Positions 27,251 through 34,741 of a stretch of DNA of 34,741 bases are shown one piece after another. The translations under genes were made by a program, and so were the position numbers. The stretch is from the NCBI RefSeq assembly GCF_020171785.1, contig NZ_JAIVAE010000021.1:1-34741 (forward strand), read 5' to 3'. Every line of letters begins with the position of its first letter. Position 1 is the first letter of the stretch. Source of the stretch: Guptibacillus hwajinpoensis (lineage in GTDB: Bacteria; Bacillota; Bacilli; Bacillales; Guptibacillaceae). The notes under the pieces are model-generated. The model had not been told where the DNA came from. It did no database searches and worked only from the letters and a program-made list of their open reading frames with translations.

Positions 27251-28497
27251 GAGACAAGCTTGCCAATAATAGAGTGTTGAAATTCTTGTTTTTAGGCCTC
27301 CTCTTTCTGCTTACCTTCTCCTATGCAATGTTTCAGGGAGGGTTTGTTAGTTGGTTTCTCTTCTATAGCTTTCTTCCTTTTGGTATTTATTCTCTCCTTC
27401 TCGTTTTTTATCCACTTCAATCGATTAAGATGACGCGCGATATTAGTCATACCGAGTTAACGGATGGTCAGGAGTTAACAATATCGATTCGAATTGAACG
27501 AAAAAGCTACTTTCCACTTTTCTATTTAGTAGTAGAAGATGTGCTACCGGAAAGACTTGTTTCTTTTGCGAAGGAGTCGTCGTCAAACTATCAAAAACGT
27601 TCACTAGTATTATTGCTTCCGATGTTTAGAAGGAACTTAACTTATCGCTATGCTGTTAAATCGATTCCGAGGGGAGAATATCAATTCAGGGAAATTCGTT
27701 GTAAAACAGGCGATTTGTTTGGGTTTGTGCAACATGAGAATAAGGTTGCGCACGAGCAATCCGTTTATGTTCTCCCAAACTATCAAGAGATTTCCTGGTC
27801 TCCGTATAATCAACAGCTTTCGGGAACAAGGCCATCTCCAAGGAAAGCAGATTTAGATTATTCAACTGCCGTGAGCGTACGGGATTATGTACCTGGAGAT
27901 AAACTATCGTGGATCGACTGGAAAGCAACAGCCCGGGGATCAAAACTATTAACCAAGCAATTCGAACAGCAAATCAGTCAGGATTACATGGTCTTTCTTG
28001 ATCGAGAAACGGCTCACTATGGGCGAGTTGAATCCCCGTTGTTTGAGAAGGCGGTAAGCCTTGCCGCTTCTGTAACTAATGCTGCTTTAAAGCAAAATGC
28101 TATGATTGGACTTGTTTCATCAGGAAAGGATCACTCTGTTTTAAACATTAATGGAGGGAAGGCCCAAAGAAGGAGAGTCTTTCATCATCTTGCGCGCGTT
28201 CAAGCGAATGGAAAAACAACATTTGATACGGTTGTGAAAAGGGAAGCTCATCATTTTCCGGCAGGAACAGGTGTGTTGATGATTAGTCCTTCGCTTGATG
28301 GGGCCTTCACCTCTACATTAAAAGAGCTTGTTGCTAGGAAGGTTCAAGTTGAGTTTTTCTTTGTTACCGAACAGATTACACTAGAACAACAAGCAGAGAT
28401 AAACCAGCTTATGCAATATGGAATTAAAGCGCATGTGATTGCGGGAAATTCGTTTAATGAGGAATTAAAAGGGGGTGGGAAGCGTGCAACAAGTTAA
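27247..28497 (+). CDS. yeaD: DUF58 domain membrane protein (YeaD)
   Basis: A 416-residue protein with two N-terminal membrane helices (about residues 12-30 and 35-55), then a soluble part with the DUF58 core YVPGDKLSWIDWKATARGS near residues 215-235 and a von Willebrand-A-like C-terminal fold. DUF58 proteins go with MoxR ATPases. The start overlaps the yeaC stop by four bases, and the end overlaps yebA by 14 bases, so the three are made together. Biochemical role unknown. Confidence 0.9.
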   Translation: MRDKLANNRVLKFLFLGLLFLLTFSYAMFQGGFVSWFLFYSFLPFGIYSLLLVFYPLQSIKMTRDISHTELTDGQELTISIRIERKSYFPLFYLVVEDVLPERLVSFAKESSSNYQKRSLVLLLPMFRRNLTYRYAVKSIPRGEYQFREIRCKTGDLFGFVQHENKVAHEQSVYVLPNYQEISWSPYNQQLSGTRPSPRKADLDYSTAVSVRDYVPGDKLSWIDWKATARGSKLLTKQFEQQISQDYMVFLDRETAHYGRVESPLFEKAVSLAASVTNAALKQNAMIGLVSSGKDHSVLNINGGKAQRRRVFHHLARVQANGKTTFDTVVKREAHHFPAGTGVLMISPSLDGAFTSTLKELVARKVQVEFFFVTEQITLEQQAEINQLMQYGIKAHVIAGNSFNEELKGGGKRATS

Positions 28498-30652
28498 TGA
28501 ACAAACAAACTGGCTTCACGCTCTTCTCCTCTACGGATTAGGTTTTCTATTATTTTGGGAGTGGTTACGACCTCTCTCGATTATTTCAGATACGGGTCAA
28601 ACGGAAATTTTTATTTTGTTTACAGCTTTCTTGTTCTTACTCTCTTATTTCCAACTGCCTTTTTGGCTGTCCTTTCCAATTAAAGGGACAGCAATGGTTT
28701 ATGCGCTACATGCTATGTTTTTCCCTGGACCTTTCTTAGATTTTTTATGGATCGATTATTTTCTATCGGATTTTTCTAAGAACATTGGATTTTTATTCGA
28801 TGGCCATTTTGATAGTCTTTCAAATGTCTTTCGTACGTTTCTGTTTTTCATTTTGCTTTGGCTTATTAGTTACTTGATGCAGTATTGGCTAATCCAAACG
28901 AGACGTATCTTTTTATTTCTACTTGTCACAATTGTCTACATCTCAGTGATTGATACGTTCACAACCTATGAAGCGGATAATGCCATTATACGGATTGTCA
29001 TTATAGGTTTTGTACTACTTGGTCTTTTACAAATCTTACGTATTCAGGAACAAGAAGGAGTTTCATTTTCAAAAGGGCGTTTTCCTGTTTATTGGCTCAT
29101 GCCGCTTATTGTTGTCATTGCATTCTCTTCTTTATTTGGTTATATAGCCCCAAAAGCTGAACCTTTGTGGCCAGATCCCGTTCCTTTTTTGAAAAAGACA
29201 ACTGGTGACGAGGGAGACGGTGGAAATGGGAATGGCATTAATAAGATTGGGTACGGGGAGGATGACTCTCGTCTTGGCGGGCCTTTTGTAATGGATGATA
29301 CGCCAGTTTTCACAGCACAAATTAAAGAGCGCGGATACTGGCGGGTAGAAACAAAAGACGTGTATACCGGAAAAGGGTGGGAATCGTCTGTTCAGGACCG
29401 AGTTATGTTCGAAGGTAGCACCGAAACGTTGTTTGAAAGTGGCGTGGAAGTAGAAGCCTATGATATGAAAATGAACATGACTGGTAACGAGGAATTTGAC
29501 TTTATCGTCCATCCTGGCCAGGTAACAAAGATCGAAACAGGACAAGACGTGCAGCTCCTTGAAAATCCTTTGAGTGGAAAAGTGTTTACGCAAAATCTTG
29601 GCGAATCAGTTGTGCTTGATAATTACAATTTAGACTATGATTCACCTACTTTTTCAGAAAAAATGTTGAGAGAAGCACCAGCTGAATATCCGGAGCGTTT
29701 AGCAAACACATATCTTCAATTGCCAGAATCTCTTCCAGAAAGAATTGGTGATTTGGCGGAAGAGATTACGAGTGATGAAGGAAATCCTTATGATAAAGCG
29801 AGAGCGATTGAAAATTACTTCGTCGGGAATGGATTTGTGTATGAAACGTCTGATGTCGCCATTCCAGGCGAAAATGATGATTATGTAGATCAGTTTCTTT
29901 TCGAAACTCAGCTAGGCTATTGTGATAATTTCTCCAGTTCAATGACCGTTCTATTAAGAAGTATTGGAATTCCTGCGAGATGGGTGAAAGGCTTTACTGA
30001 AGGAGAATTCGTTGACGTAGCAGGTGATTATCGTGAATATGAAGTAACAAATAATAATGCGCATTCATGGGTAGAAGCTTATTTTCCTGAAGTAGGCTGG
30101 GTTCCATTTGAACCCACTCGTGGATTCTCTAATCAGGCAGACTTTGTTAGTGATTATAATGAGGATGAAGCATCAAATACAGAAACGTCTGATCCAGCTC
30201 AATCTGAAGAAGAGCAGCCCGAGCAACAGGAGCAAATGCCAGAGGAACAAGAAACATCCGGAACCTCTTCTTCCTCCTTTGAATGGTCAGTGTGGTATAC
30301 CATCTTAATTACTGTGGTTCTGCTACTTGTATGTTACATCGCATTTAAGAACTACAAGAAATGGTTAAAGAGCTATATCCTTTCAAAATATAAAAAACGT
30401 GATGATGAGAAAGTAATCTCTGAAGCTTACTTCAGACTACTATGGCTACTCGATTTACATGGTATTAAACGAGGTGCAAACCAAACACTTAGAGAGTATG
30501 CTGTTCAAGTTGATCAGAAGCTTCAAACACAAGAGATGAAAGAATTAACCCGTCGTTATGAAGAAAATTATTATCGCGGGCAAACGAACAATGAAGCCTG
30601 GGATGAAATGAAGAAATTGTGGGAAAATTTAATTAAAAAGATGCAATCTTGA
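28484..30652 (+). CDS. yebA: Membrane transglutaminase-like protein (YebA, TgpA family)
   Basis: A 722-residue protein with about six N-terminal membrane helices, an extracellular transglutaminase-like domain, an acidic Glu/Gln/Ser-rich linker, a further membrane helix (WSVWYTILITVVLLLVCY) and a cytoplasmic DUF4129-like tail. The catalytic residues are Cys480 (LGYCDNFSS), His527 (NNAHSWVEAY) and Glu543 in FEPT, the third where Asp is common in other transglutaminases. Start GTG 28484 is preceded by GGGGGTGG inside yeaD; the earlier GTG at 28475 would put that site in the gene. Third member of the MoxR-DUF58-transglutaminase set. The guaA promoter -35 overlaps its stop. Confidence 0.9.
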   Translation: MQQVNEQTNWLHALLLYGLGFLLFWEWLRPLSIISDTGQTEIFILFTAFLFLLSYFQLPFWLSFPIKGTAMVYALHAMFFPGPFLDFLWIDYFLSDFSKNIGFLFDGHFDSLSNVFRTFLFFILLWLISYLMQYWLIQTRRIFLFLLVTIVYISVIDTFTTYEADNAIIRIVIIGFVLLGLLQILRIQEQEGVSFSKGRFPVYWLMPLIVVIAFSSLFGYIAPKAEPLWPDPVPFLKKTTGDEGDGGNGNGINKIGYGEDDSRLGGPFVMDDTPVFTAQIKERGYWRVETKDVYTGKGWESSVQDRVMFEGSTETLFESGVEVEAYDMKMNMTGNEEFDFIVHPGQVTKIETGQDVQLLENPLSGKVFTQNLGESVVLDNYNLDYDSPTFSEKMLREAPAEYPERLANTYLQLPESLPERIGDLAEEITSDEGNPYDKARAIENYFVGNGFVYETSDVAIPGENDDYVDQFLFETQLGYCDNFSSSMTVLLRSIGIPARWVKGFTEGEFVDVAGDYREYEVTNNNAHSWVEAYFPEVGWVPFEPTRGFSNQADFVSDYNEDEASNTETSDPAQSEEEQPEQQEQMPEEQETSGTSSSSFEWSVWYTILITVVLLLVCYIAFKNYKKWLKSYILSKYKKRDDEKVISEAYFRLLWLLDLHGIKRGANQTLREYAVQVDQKLQTQEMKELTRRYEENYYRGQTNNEAWDEMKKLWENLIKKMQS

Positions 30653-30677
30653 CCGTTGTATAGACGGTTGATAGAAT
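30649..30677 (+). promoter_or_regulatory. Sigma-A promoter of guaA
   Basis: TTGACC (30649-30654) and TAGAAT (30672-30677) with a 17-base spacer. The -35 overlaps the yebA stop codon. The predicted start of transcription is about 23 bases before the riboswitch. Confidence 0.75.
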
Positions 30678-30706
30678 GAATCCATAGTTTGAACAGAAAG
30701 TTGTAA

Positions 30707-30777
30707 CCTTCGTATATCCCTGGGAATAAGGCCCAGAAGTCTCTACCGGATCACCGTAAATGATCTGACTATGAAGG
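30707..30777 (+). promoter_or_regulatory. Guanine riboswitch (purine class) of guaA
   Basis: P1 pairs CCTTCGT (30707-30713) with ATGAAGG (30771-30777). P2 is CTGGG/CCCAG with loop AATAAGG; P3 is 30747-30752 with 30762-30767, closed by an A-T pair, with the canonical loop CCGTAAA. The junction reads GACTAT, so the base that pairs with the ligand (30769) is C, which specifies guanine rather than adenine. Guanine binding should turn guaA off. Confidence 0.93.
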
Positions 30778-30797
30778 CAGATACTCCTAGTATATAC

Positions 30798-30841
30798 GCC
30801 AGGATTCTGCCTTTGTACCATGGCAGAGTTCTGGCTTTTTT
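30798..30841 (+). terminator. Riboswitch-controlled terminator of guaA
   Basis: GCCAG...TCTGCC (30798-30811) pairs with GGCAGA...CTGGC (30822-30835), with a small internal loop and six T residues. The alternative antiterminator is visible: AAGGCAGA (30774-30781), which includes the P1 3' strand, is complementary to TCTGCCTT (30806-30813). Ligand-stabilised P1 would free the terminator, an OFF switch. Confidence 0.88.
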
Positions 30842-30940
30842 ATATAACCTGGAGGTAAAGATCGAAAAGCTTATCAATCTTTCGTTTTTCATTCGAATTT
30901 GGAAATGCTACTAGAGACTAAATAGAAGTGAGGGAATTAG

Positions 30941-32479
30941 ATGTTAGAAGAACAGGAATCCATTATTGTCCTCGATTTTGGTGGACAGTACAACCAACTA
31001 ATTGCGAGACGTATTCGTGATCTTGGCGTGTTTAGTGAATTACATCCGAACACCATTACAGCTGAAGAAGTTAAGAAGATTAATCCAAAAGGAATTATTT
31101 TCTCAGGTGGTCCGAACAGTGTTTATGGTGAAGACGCACCGCGCTGTGATGAAGAAATTTTCGAACTTGGTATTCCGGTTCTTGGAATCTGTTATGGTAT
31201 GCAGCTGATGACGCATCATTTTGGTGGAAGTGTAGAAGCAGCAACGCATCGTGAGTATGGTAAGGCTATGCTAACTATTCACGATAAATCTCCTTTATAT
31301 GATGGTCTTCCTGAAGAACAATCTGTTTGGATGAGTCATGGAGATCTAGTGAAAGCTCCACCAGAAGGATTTGAAGTAGCGGCAACGAACCCATCATGTC
31401 CAGTAGCAGCTATGAGTGACGTTTCTCGTCATCTTTATGGCGTTCAATTCCACCCTGAAGTTCGTCATACAGAGTACGGGAATGAATTGCTAAAGAATTT
31501 TGTTTACAAGGTATGTGAATGCAAAGGCGAATGGTCAATGGAGAACTTCATTGATGAGCAAATCGATACAATTCGTGAAGCGGTTGGAAATAAAAAGGTT
31601 CTTTGTGCGCTAAGTGGAGGAGTCGATTCTTCTGTAGTAGCGGCATTAATTCACCGAGCGATTGGTGACCAGTTAACATGTATGTTTGTTGATCATGGTC
31701 TTCTTCGTAAGGGTGAGGCAGACAGCGTCATGAAAACATTTGGTGAAGGATTCGACATGAACCTGATCAAAATTGATGCAGCCGACCGTTTTCTTACAAA
31801 GCTCAAAGGCGTAACGGATCCAGAGAAGAAACGTAAAATTATTGGTAACGAATTTATCTATGTGTTTGAAGAAGAGTCTGAAAAGCTAGAAGACATGTCT
31901 TTCTTAGCGCAAGGAACGCTTTATACAGACATCGTTGAGAGTGGAACAGCCACTGCTCAAACGATTAAATCTCACCATAACGTAGGTGGGTTGCCTGAAG
32001 ATATGAAGCTTGATTTAATTGAGCCGTTAAATATGCTTTTCAAAGATGAGGTTCGCAAAGTAGGGACAGAGCTTGGCCTTCCTGACGAAATCGTTTGGAG
32101 ACAGCCATTCCCAGGTCCGGGTCTTGGTATCCGTGTCATCGGAGAAGTGACGGAAGAAAAGTTAAAAGTCGTTCGTGAATCGGATGCGATTCTTCGTGAT
32201 GAAATTAAAAAGGCAGGTCTTGATCGTGATATCTGGCAGTATTTTACTGCGCTTCCTGATTTCCGAAGTGTAGGAGTAATGGGAGATGCAAGAACTTACG
32301 ATTACACGATCGGTGTTCGTGCTGTAACATCTATTGATGGAATGACCTCTGATTGGGCGCGTATACCATTTGAAGTTCTTGAAATTATTTCTACAAGAAT
32401 TGTCAATGAAGTGGACCATGTTAACCGAGTCGTGTACGACATTACATCAAAGCCACCTGCTACCATTGAGTGGGAATAA
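30941..32479 (+). CDS. guaA: GMP synthase (glutamine-hydrolysing)
   Basis: Converts XMP to GMP with glutamine and ATP in the cytosol, the last step to guanine nucleotides. The 512 residues hold a class-I glutamine amidotransferase domain (nucleophile Cys84 in LGICYGMQ, with His and Glu in FHPEV) followed by the PP-loop ATPase motif SGGVDSS (225-231) and the C-terminal dimerisation domain ending [16 protein letters not shown] lies upstream of the ATG. It is governed by its own guanine riboswitch, so its product pool feeds back on it. Confidence 0.97.
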   Translation: MLEEQESIIVLDFGGQYNQLIARRIRDLGVFSELHPNTITAEEVKKINPKGIIFSGGPNSVYGEDAPRCDEEIFELGIPVLGICYGMQLMTHHFGGSVEAATHREYGKAMLTIHDKSPLYDGLPEEQSVWMSHGDLVKAPPEGFEVAATNPSCPVAAMSDVSRHLYGVQFHPEVRHTEYGNELLKNFVYKVCECKGEWSMENFIDEQIDTIREAVGNKKVLCALSGGVDSSVVAALIHRAIGDQLTCMFVDHGLLRKGEADSVMKTFGEGFDMNLIKIDAADRFLTKLKGVTDPEKKRKIIGNEFIYVFEEESEKLEDMSFLAQGTLYTDIVESGTATAQTIKSHHNVGGLPEDMKLDLIEPLNMLFKDEVRKVGTELGLPDEIVWRQPFPGPGLGIRVIGEVTEEKLKVVRESDAILRDEIKKAGLDRDIWQYFTALPDFRSVGVMGDARTYDYTIGVRAVTSIDGMTSDWARIPFEVLEIISTRIVNEVDHVNRVVYDITSKPPATIEWE

Positions 32480-32520
32480 ACACGAACAAAAAATATTATA
32501 ACAGATAGAATGTTCGTGTT
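32479..32520 (+). promoter_or_regulatory. Inverted CGAAC boxes: probable PurR control site for pbuG and guaA terminator hairpin
   Basis: AACACGAACA (32479-32488) and TGTTCGTGTT (32511-32520) are exact reverse complements. The two CGAAC cores (32483-32487 plus; 32512-32516 minus) are 24 bases apart, close to the inverted PurBox pair bound by PurR in B. subtilis. They lie just before the pbuG promoter. The same repeat follows the guaA stop and ends with TTTT, so it may also terminate guaA. Confidence 0.6.
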
Positions 32521-32525
32521 TTGTG

Positions 32526-32554
32526 TTGACGGCGCGTCTGATAGCTGATACACT
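32526..32554 (+). promoter_or_regulatory. Sigma-A promoter of pbuG
   Basis: TTGACG (32526-32531) and TACACT (32549-32554) with a 17-base spacer, 6 bases after the inverted CGAAC repeat and about 27 bases before the riboswitch. Confidence 0.8.
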
Positions 32555-32580
32555 ACAAAAGTAAATAAATAGAACGACCA

Positions 32581-32653
32581 TCCATCGTATAACATCGGGA
32601 ATAAGGCCCGAAAGTCTCTACCAGGTTACCGTAAATAACCTGACTACGAAGGA
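32581..32653 (+). promoter_or_regulatory. Guanine riboswitch (purine class) of pbuG
   Basis: P1 pairs TCCATCGTA (32581-32589) with TACGAAGGA (32645-32653) with one A/A mismatch. P2 is CGGG/CCCG with loop AATAAGG; P3 is CAGGTTA/TAACCTG with loop CCGTAAA. The junction reads GACTAC, giving C at the ligand-pairing site (32644), hence guanine/hypoxanthine type. It is similar to the guaA copy in the loops but differs in the stems. Confidence 0.92.
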
Positions 32654-32724
32654 AACAGAGGAAGTGGTGAAAGAGTATGCTCGTGTAGCAACTCTTAAGT
32701 TGTTCTCTCTTTTCCTATTAGTCC

Positions 32725-32753
32725 GCTCCGGGTAGAGAACCCGGGGCTTTTTT
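32725..32753 (+). terminator. Riboswitch-controlled terminator of pbuG
   Basis: GCTCCGGGT (32725-32733) pairs with ACCCGGGGC (32739-32747) around AGAGA, then six T residues. An alternative pairing of GACTA plus AGGAAA (32642-32655) with TTTCCT plus TAGTC (32711-32723) abuts it and could be the antiterminator. The platform is long, about 70 bases, and holds another hairpin at 32670-32698. The pbuG leader from guaA to its start is 372 bases with no other gene. Confidence 0.85.
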
Positions 32754-32851
32754 CTTTTTGATGAATGGTTACCTTTCCTTAGCAGAGAATAAGCAAAGGT
32801 AACGAGACCTGTTAGAAAGATGGATGAAGGGGAATAAGGGGGAATTAAGAA

Positions 32852-34147
32852 ATGGATCGTTTTTTTCGCTTTCAAGAGCACAATACAACATATAGAAAAG
32901 AAACAATTGCAGGATTAACGACGTTCTTATCAATGGCTTATATTCTATTCGTTAACCCGGCAGTATTGGCTGACGCAGGAATGGATCAAGGCGCCGTTTT
33001 TACCGCTACAGCTCTTGCCGCAGCTCTTGGTACATTAATTATGGGTGTGTTAGCAGGATATCCAATTGCTCTAGCACCAGGAATGGGATTGAATGCGTTT
33101 TTCACCTACTCAGTTGTCACCGTTATGGGTGTACCATGGGAAACAGCCCTTGCCGGGGTACTTGTTTCAGGAATTATCTTTATTATTATTACGATTTTTA
33201 AAATAAGAGAAATGATTATTAACGCGATTCCAATGGAATTAAAATACGCAGCGGCGAGTGGAATTGGACTCTTTATTGCATTTATTGGTCTTCAAAGTGC
33301 AGGAATCGTTCAAAATAACGATTCTACCCTTGTACAGTTAGGGAACCTTCTTGCGGGGCCAACGTTGCTTGCTGTATTCGGATTAATTATCACGGTTATT
33401 CTAATGGTCCGTAACGTTACGGGTGGTATTTTCTACGGAATGGTGATAACAGCAATCGTAGGAATGATCTTTAATCAGGTACCAATACCAGATGGCATTG
33501 TGGGAAGTGTGCCAAGCCTTGAACCAACGTTCGGGGTCGCTTTTGGTCACCTTGGTGATTTGCTAACAATTGACATGCTTGTCGTGGTTTTAACCTTCTT
33601 ATTCGTTGATTTCTTTGACACAGCTGGTACTTTAATTGCTGTAGCAACGCAGGCTGGGATAATGAAAGACAATAAACTCCCAAGAGCGGGAAAAGCTTTA
33701 TTTGCAGATTCATCTGCAACAGTTCTTGGTGCAGTACTTGGAACGTCAACAACGACTGCCTACATTGAATCATCATCAGGAGTAGCAGCTGGAGGACGAA
33801 CGGGCTTTACTTCGGTCGTAACAGCAGGATTTTTCTTGCTTGCATTATTCTTCTCTCCATTATTAGCAGTCGTGACTCCTTCGGTCACAGCACCAGTGTT
33901 GATTATCGTAGGTGTCCTGATGGTGAGCGTACTAGGTAACATTGAATGGAAACGATTTGAGATTGCGGTTCCCGCGTTTTTAACCATTATAGCGATGCCG
34001 TTGACTTATAGCATCGCAACAGGAATTGCGCTTGGTTTCGTGATGTACCCGATCACGATGGTTGTAAAAGGGGAAGGAAAGAACATTCATCCAATTATGT
34101 ACGGACTGTTCTTCGTCTTTATCGCCTATTTTGTATTTTTAGCATAG
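32852..34147 (+). CDS. pbuG: Hypoxanthine/guanine permease (NCS2, AzgA-like)
   Basis: A 431-residue purine permease that imports hypoxanthine and guanine by proton symport. The N-terminus RKETIAGLTTFLSMAYILFV, the NPAVLADAGMDQGAVF segment, ALAPGMGLNAFF and FVDFFDTAGTLI are typical of the PbuG/AzgA branch, with about 12-14 membrane helices. AAGGGGG precedes the ATG. Control is by guanine riboswitch, probably also PurR. With guaA upstream, salvage and synthesis of guanine are regulated by the same signal. Confidence 0.95.
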   Translation: MDRFFRFQEHNTTYRKETIAGLTTFLSMAYILFVNPAVLADAGMDQGAVFTATALAAALGTLIMGVLAGYPIALAPGMGLNAFFTYSVVTVMGVPWETALAGVLVSGIIFIIITIFKIREMIINAIPMELKYAAASGIGLFIAFIGLQSAGIVQNNDSTLVQLGNLLAGPTLLAVFGLIITVILMVRNVTGGIFYGMVITAIVGMIFNQVPIPDGIVGSVPSLEPTFGVAFGHLGDLLTIDMLVVVLTFLFVDFFDTAGTLIAVATQAGIMKDNKLPRAGKALFADSSATVLGAVLGTSTTTAYIESSSGVAAGGRTGFTSVVTAGFFLLALFFSPLLAVVTPSVTAPVLIIVGVLMVSVLGNIEWKRFEIAVPAFLTIIAMPLTYSIATGIALGFVMYPITMVVKGEGKNIHPIMYGLFFVFIAYFVFLA

Positions 34148-34156
34148 TAAGTTTAA

Positions 34157-34182
34157 AAGCAGCCGAACCGGCTGCTTTTTTT
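34157..34182 (+). terminator. Terminator of pbuG
   Basis: GCAGCCG (34159-34165) pairs with CGGCTGC (34169-34175) around AAC, extended by two A-T pairs, with seven T residues. Confidence 0.92.
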
Positions 34183-34242
34183 GTGCGGGGAAAAAGCAAA
34201 GGGAGTCATTGAAAGAATCATTTATTCTTGAAGCGGAGAGAA

Positions 34243-34264
34243 ATTAATCAAACGTTTGTTTAAT
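34243..34264. repeat. Near-perfect 22-bp palindrome in the pre-16S intergenic region
   Basis: ATTAATCAAAC and GTTTGTTTAAT are reverse complements except for one position. The pattern is like operators of TetR-type regulators, but no such gene or target is visible. The stretch 34183-34404 otherwise holds no gene or promoter I can support. Confidence 0.5.
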
Positions 34265-34404
34265 CATTAAAAATTCATTCACTTACTGGGTTAAATGAAA
34301 AGCTTCATTAAATGGAAATGAGTAAATGGGAAGTACGTTTTCTTTACGTGAGATGTTTGAAGCCATCTTTACCAGAATGTTTTCTCTGAATTTGTTAAAT
34401 ACCA

Positions 34405-34433
34405 TTGACCATATCGCATTTTACTGATAAAGT
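34405..34433 (+). promoter_or_regulatory. rRNA operon promoter, first of three
   Basis: TTGACC (34405-34410) and TAAAGT (34428-34433) with a 17-base spacer. The bases after the -10 (TAGAGAACGTTG) recur after the next promoter. Confidence 0.65.
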
Positions 34434-34480
34434 AGAGAACGTTGTTAAGAAAACGACAGCAAACGCATGAAAAAAAGTGA

Positions 34481-34509
34481 TTGACTTCATTTTAATCTTC
34501 ATGTATTAT
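34481..34509 (+). promoter_or_regulatory. rRNA operon promoter, second of three
   Basis: TTGACT (34481-34486) and TATTAT (34504-34509) with a 17-base spacer, 76 bases after the first. It is followed by the same TAGAGAACGTTG. Confidence 0.85.
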
Positions 34510-34568
34510 AGAGAACGTTGCCGCTGAAACAAGCGCGTAACATCATTCAAAACATTTTAAAAAAGTTG

Positions 34569-34598
34569 TTGACATCAAACGGAACAACATGGTATATT
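34569..34598 (+). promoter_or_regulatory. rRNA operon promoter, third of three
   Basis: A perfect TTGACA (34569-34574) and TATATT (34593-34598) with an 18-base spacer. The predicted start lies in TTGGGTCG, a G-rich initiation as in growth-rate-controlled Bacillus rRNA promoters. Confidence 0.85.
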
Positions 34599-34635
34599 AG
34601 TTGGGTCGCTGAAAACGACAACGAAAGAAACGAAT

Positions 34636-34645
34636 TGCTCTTTGA
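34636..34645 (+). promoter_or_regulatory. boxA antitermination element
   Basis: TGCTCTTTGA matches boxA (TGCTCTTTAA) except at one base. It lies in the leader before 16S, where Nus factors load to make rRNA transcription resist termination. Confidence 0.8.
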
Positions 34646-34716
34646 AAACTGAACGAAACGCCATGTAAGTAGTTGTTTCTACGGAAACAAATTGTTTTAA
34701 AAGCTAGATTAAGCTT

Positions 34717-34741
34717 TCTATCGGAGAGTTTGATCCTGGCT
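34717..34741 (+). rRNA. rrs: 16S ribosomal RNA, first bases
   Basis: The start TATCGGAGAGTTTGATCCTG is the conserved 16S 5' end. Only about 25 bases are in the window. It belongs to a different rRNA operon from the 5S at the left edge, in the same direction. Confidence 0.97.

Noticed and set aside
29132-29593. 153-codon minus-strand frame inside yebA
   Set aside because: Antisense to an intact transglutaminase gene, no start signals, no recognisable domain.

Overview
The window is chromosomal DNA from a Bacillaceae bacterium (Bacillota), related to Bacillus, probably from a marine or alkaliphilic lineage. The evidence is the gene order (thiL-tsaE-tsaB-rimI-tsaD / ydiF / moaC-rex-tatA-tatC / ydiK-ydiL / groESL, then yeaC-yeaD-yebA-guaA-pbuG), which matches the B. 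subtilis backbone as I remember it. Strong Shine-Dalgarno sites, CIRCE, cre, guanine riboswitches, CCA-encoding tRNAs and U-tailed terminators agree. I cannot name the species. The window is bounded by two rRNA operons: it opens inside a 5S gene and closes at the first bases of a 16S gene.

Layout. 1-2.1 kb: 5S end, a transsulfuration-type PLP enzyme, initiator tRNA-Met and tRNA-Asp. 2.1-5.8 kb: thiamine-monophosphate kinase and the t6A tRNA-modification genes tsaE, tsaB and tsaD with rimI, overlapping as one operon. 5.8-6.0 kb: a cluster of DnaA-box sequences. 6.0-11.4 kb: an ABC-F ATPase (minus), moaC, rex, the TatA-TatC translocase, and a ydiL-ydiK pair (minus). 11.5-13.7 kb: groES-groEL behind a sigma-A promoter and a perfect CIRCE operator.

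13.7-26.1 kb is an accessory block that I do not recall at this place in B. subtilis: lactate permease, LutR regulator and the LutABC lactate oxidation complex, an unrecognised membrane-anchored protein, an MFS exporter, a large-subunit catalase, a broken DUF488 gene and a glutathione-independent formaldehyde dehydrogenase. Two matching palindromes, one before lctP and one before lutA, suggest that LutR controls uptake and oxidation together. A perfect cre site suggests CcpA control of lctP.

26.2-34.2 kb returns to the backbone: MoxR ATPase, DUF58 protein and transglutaminase in one overlapping operon, then GMP synthetase and a purine permease. Each of the last two sits behind its own guanine riboswitch and terminator. 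pbuG also has an upstream inverted CGAAC pair that resembles PurR boxes and doubles as the guaA terminator. The last 350 bases hold three tandem promoters and a boxA leading into the next 16S gene.

No CRISPR array, insertion sequence or prophage was seen. I found no clearly new multi-gene system. The observations most worth a second look are the DnaA-box cluster, the nonsense-interrupted DUF488 gene, the paired LutR operators, the layered purine control between guaA and pbuG, and the unrecognised membrane protein.
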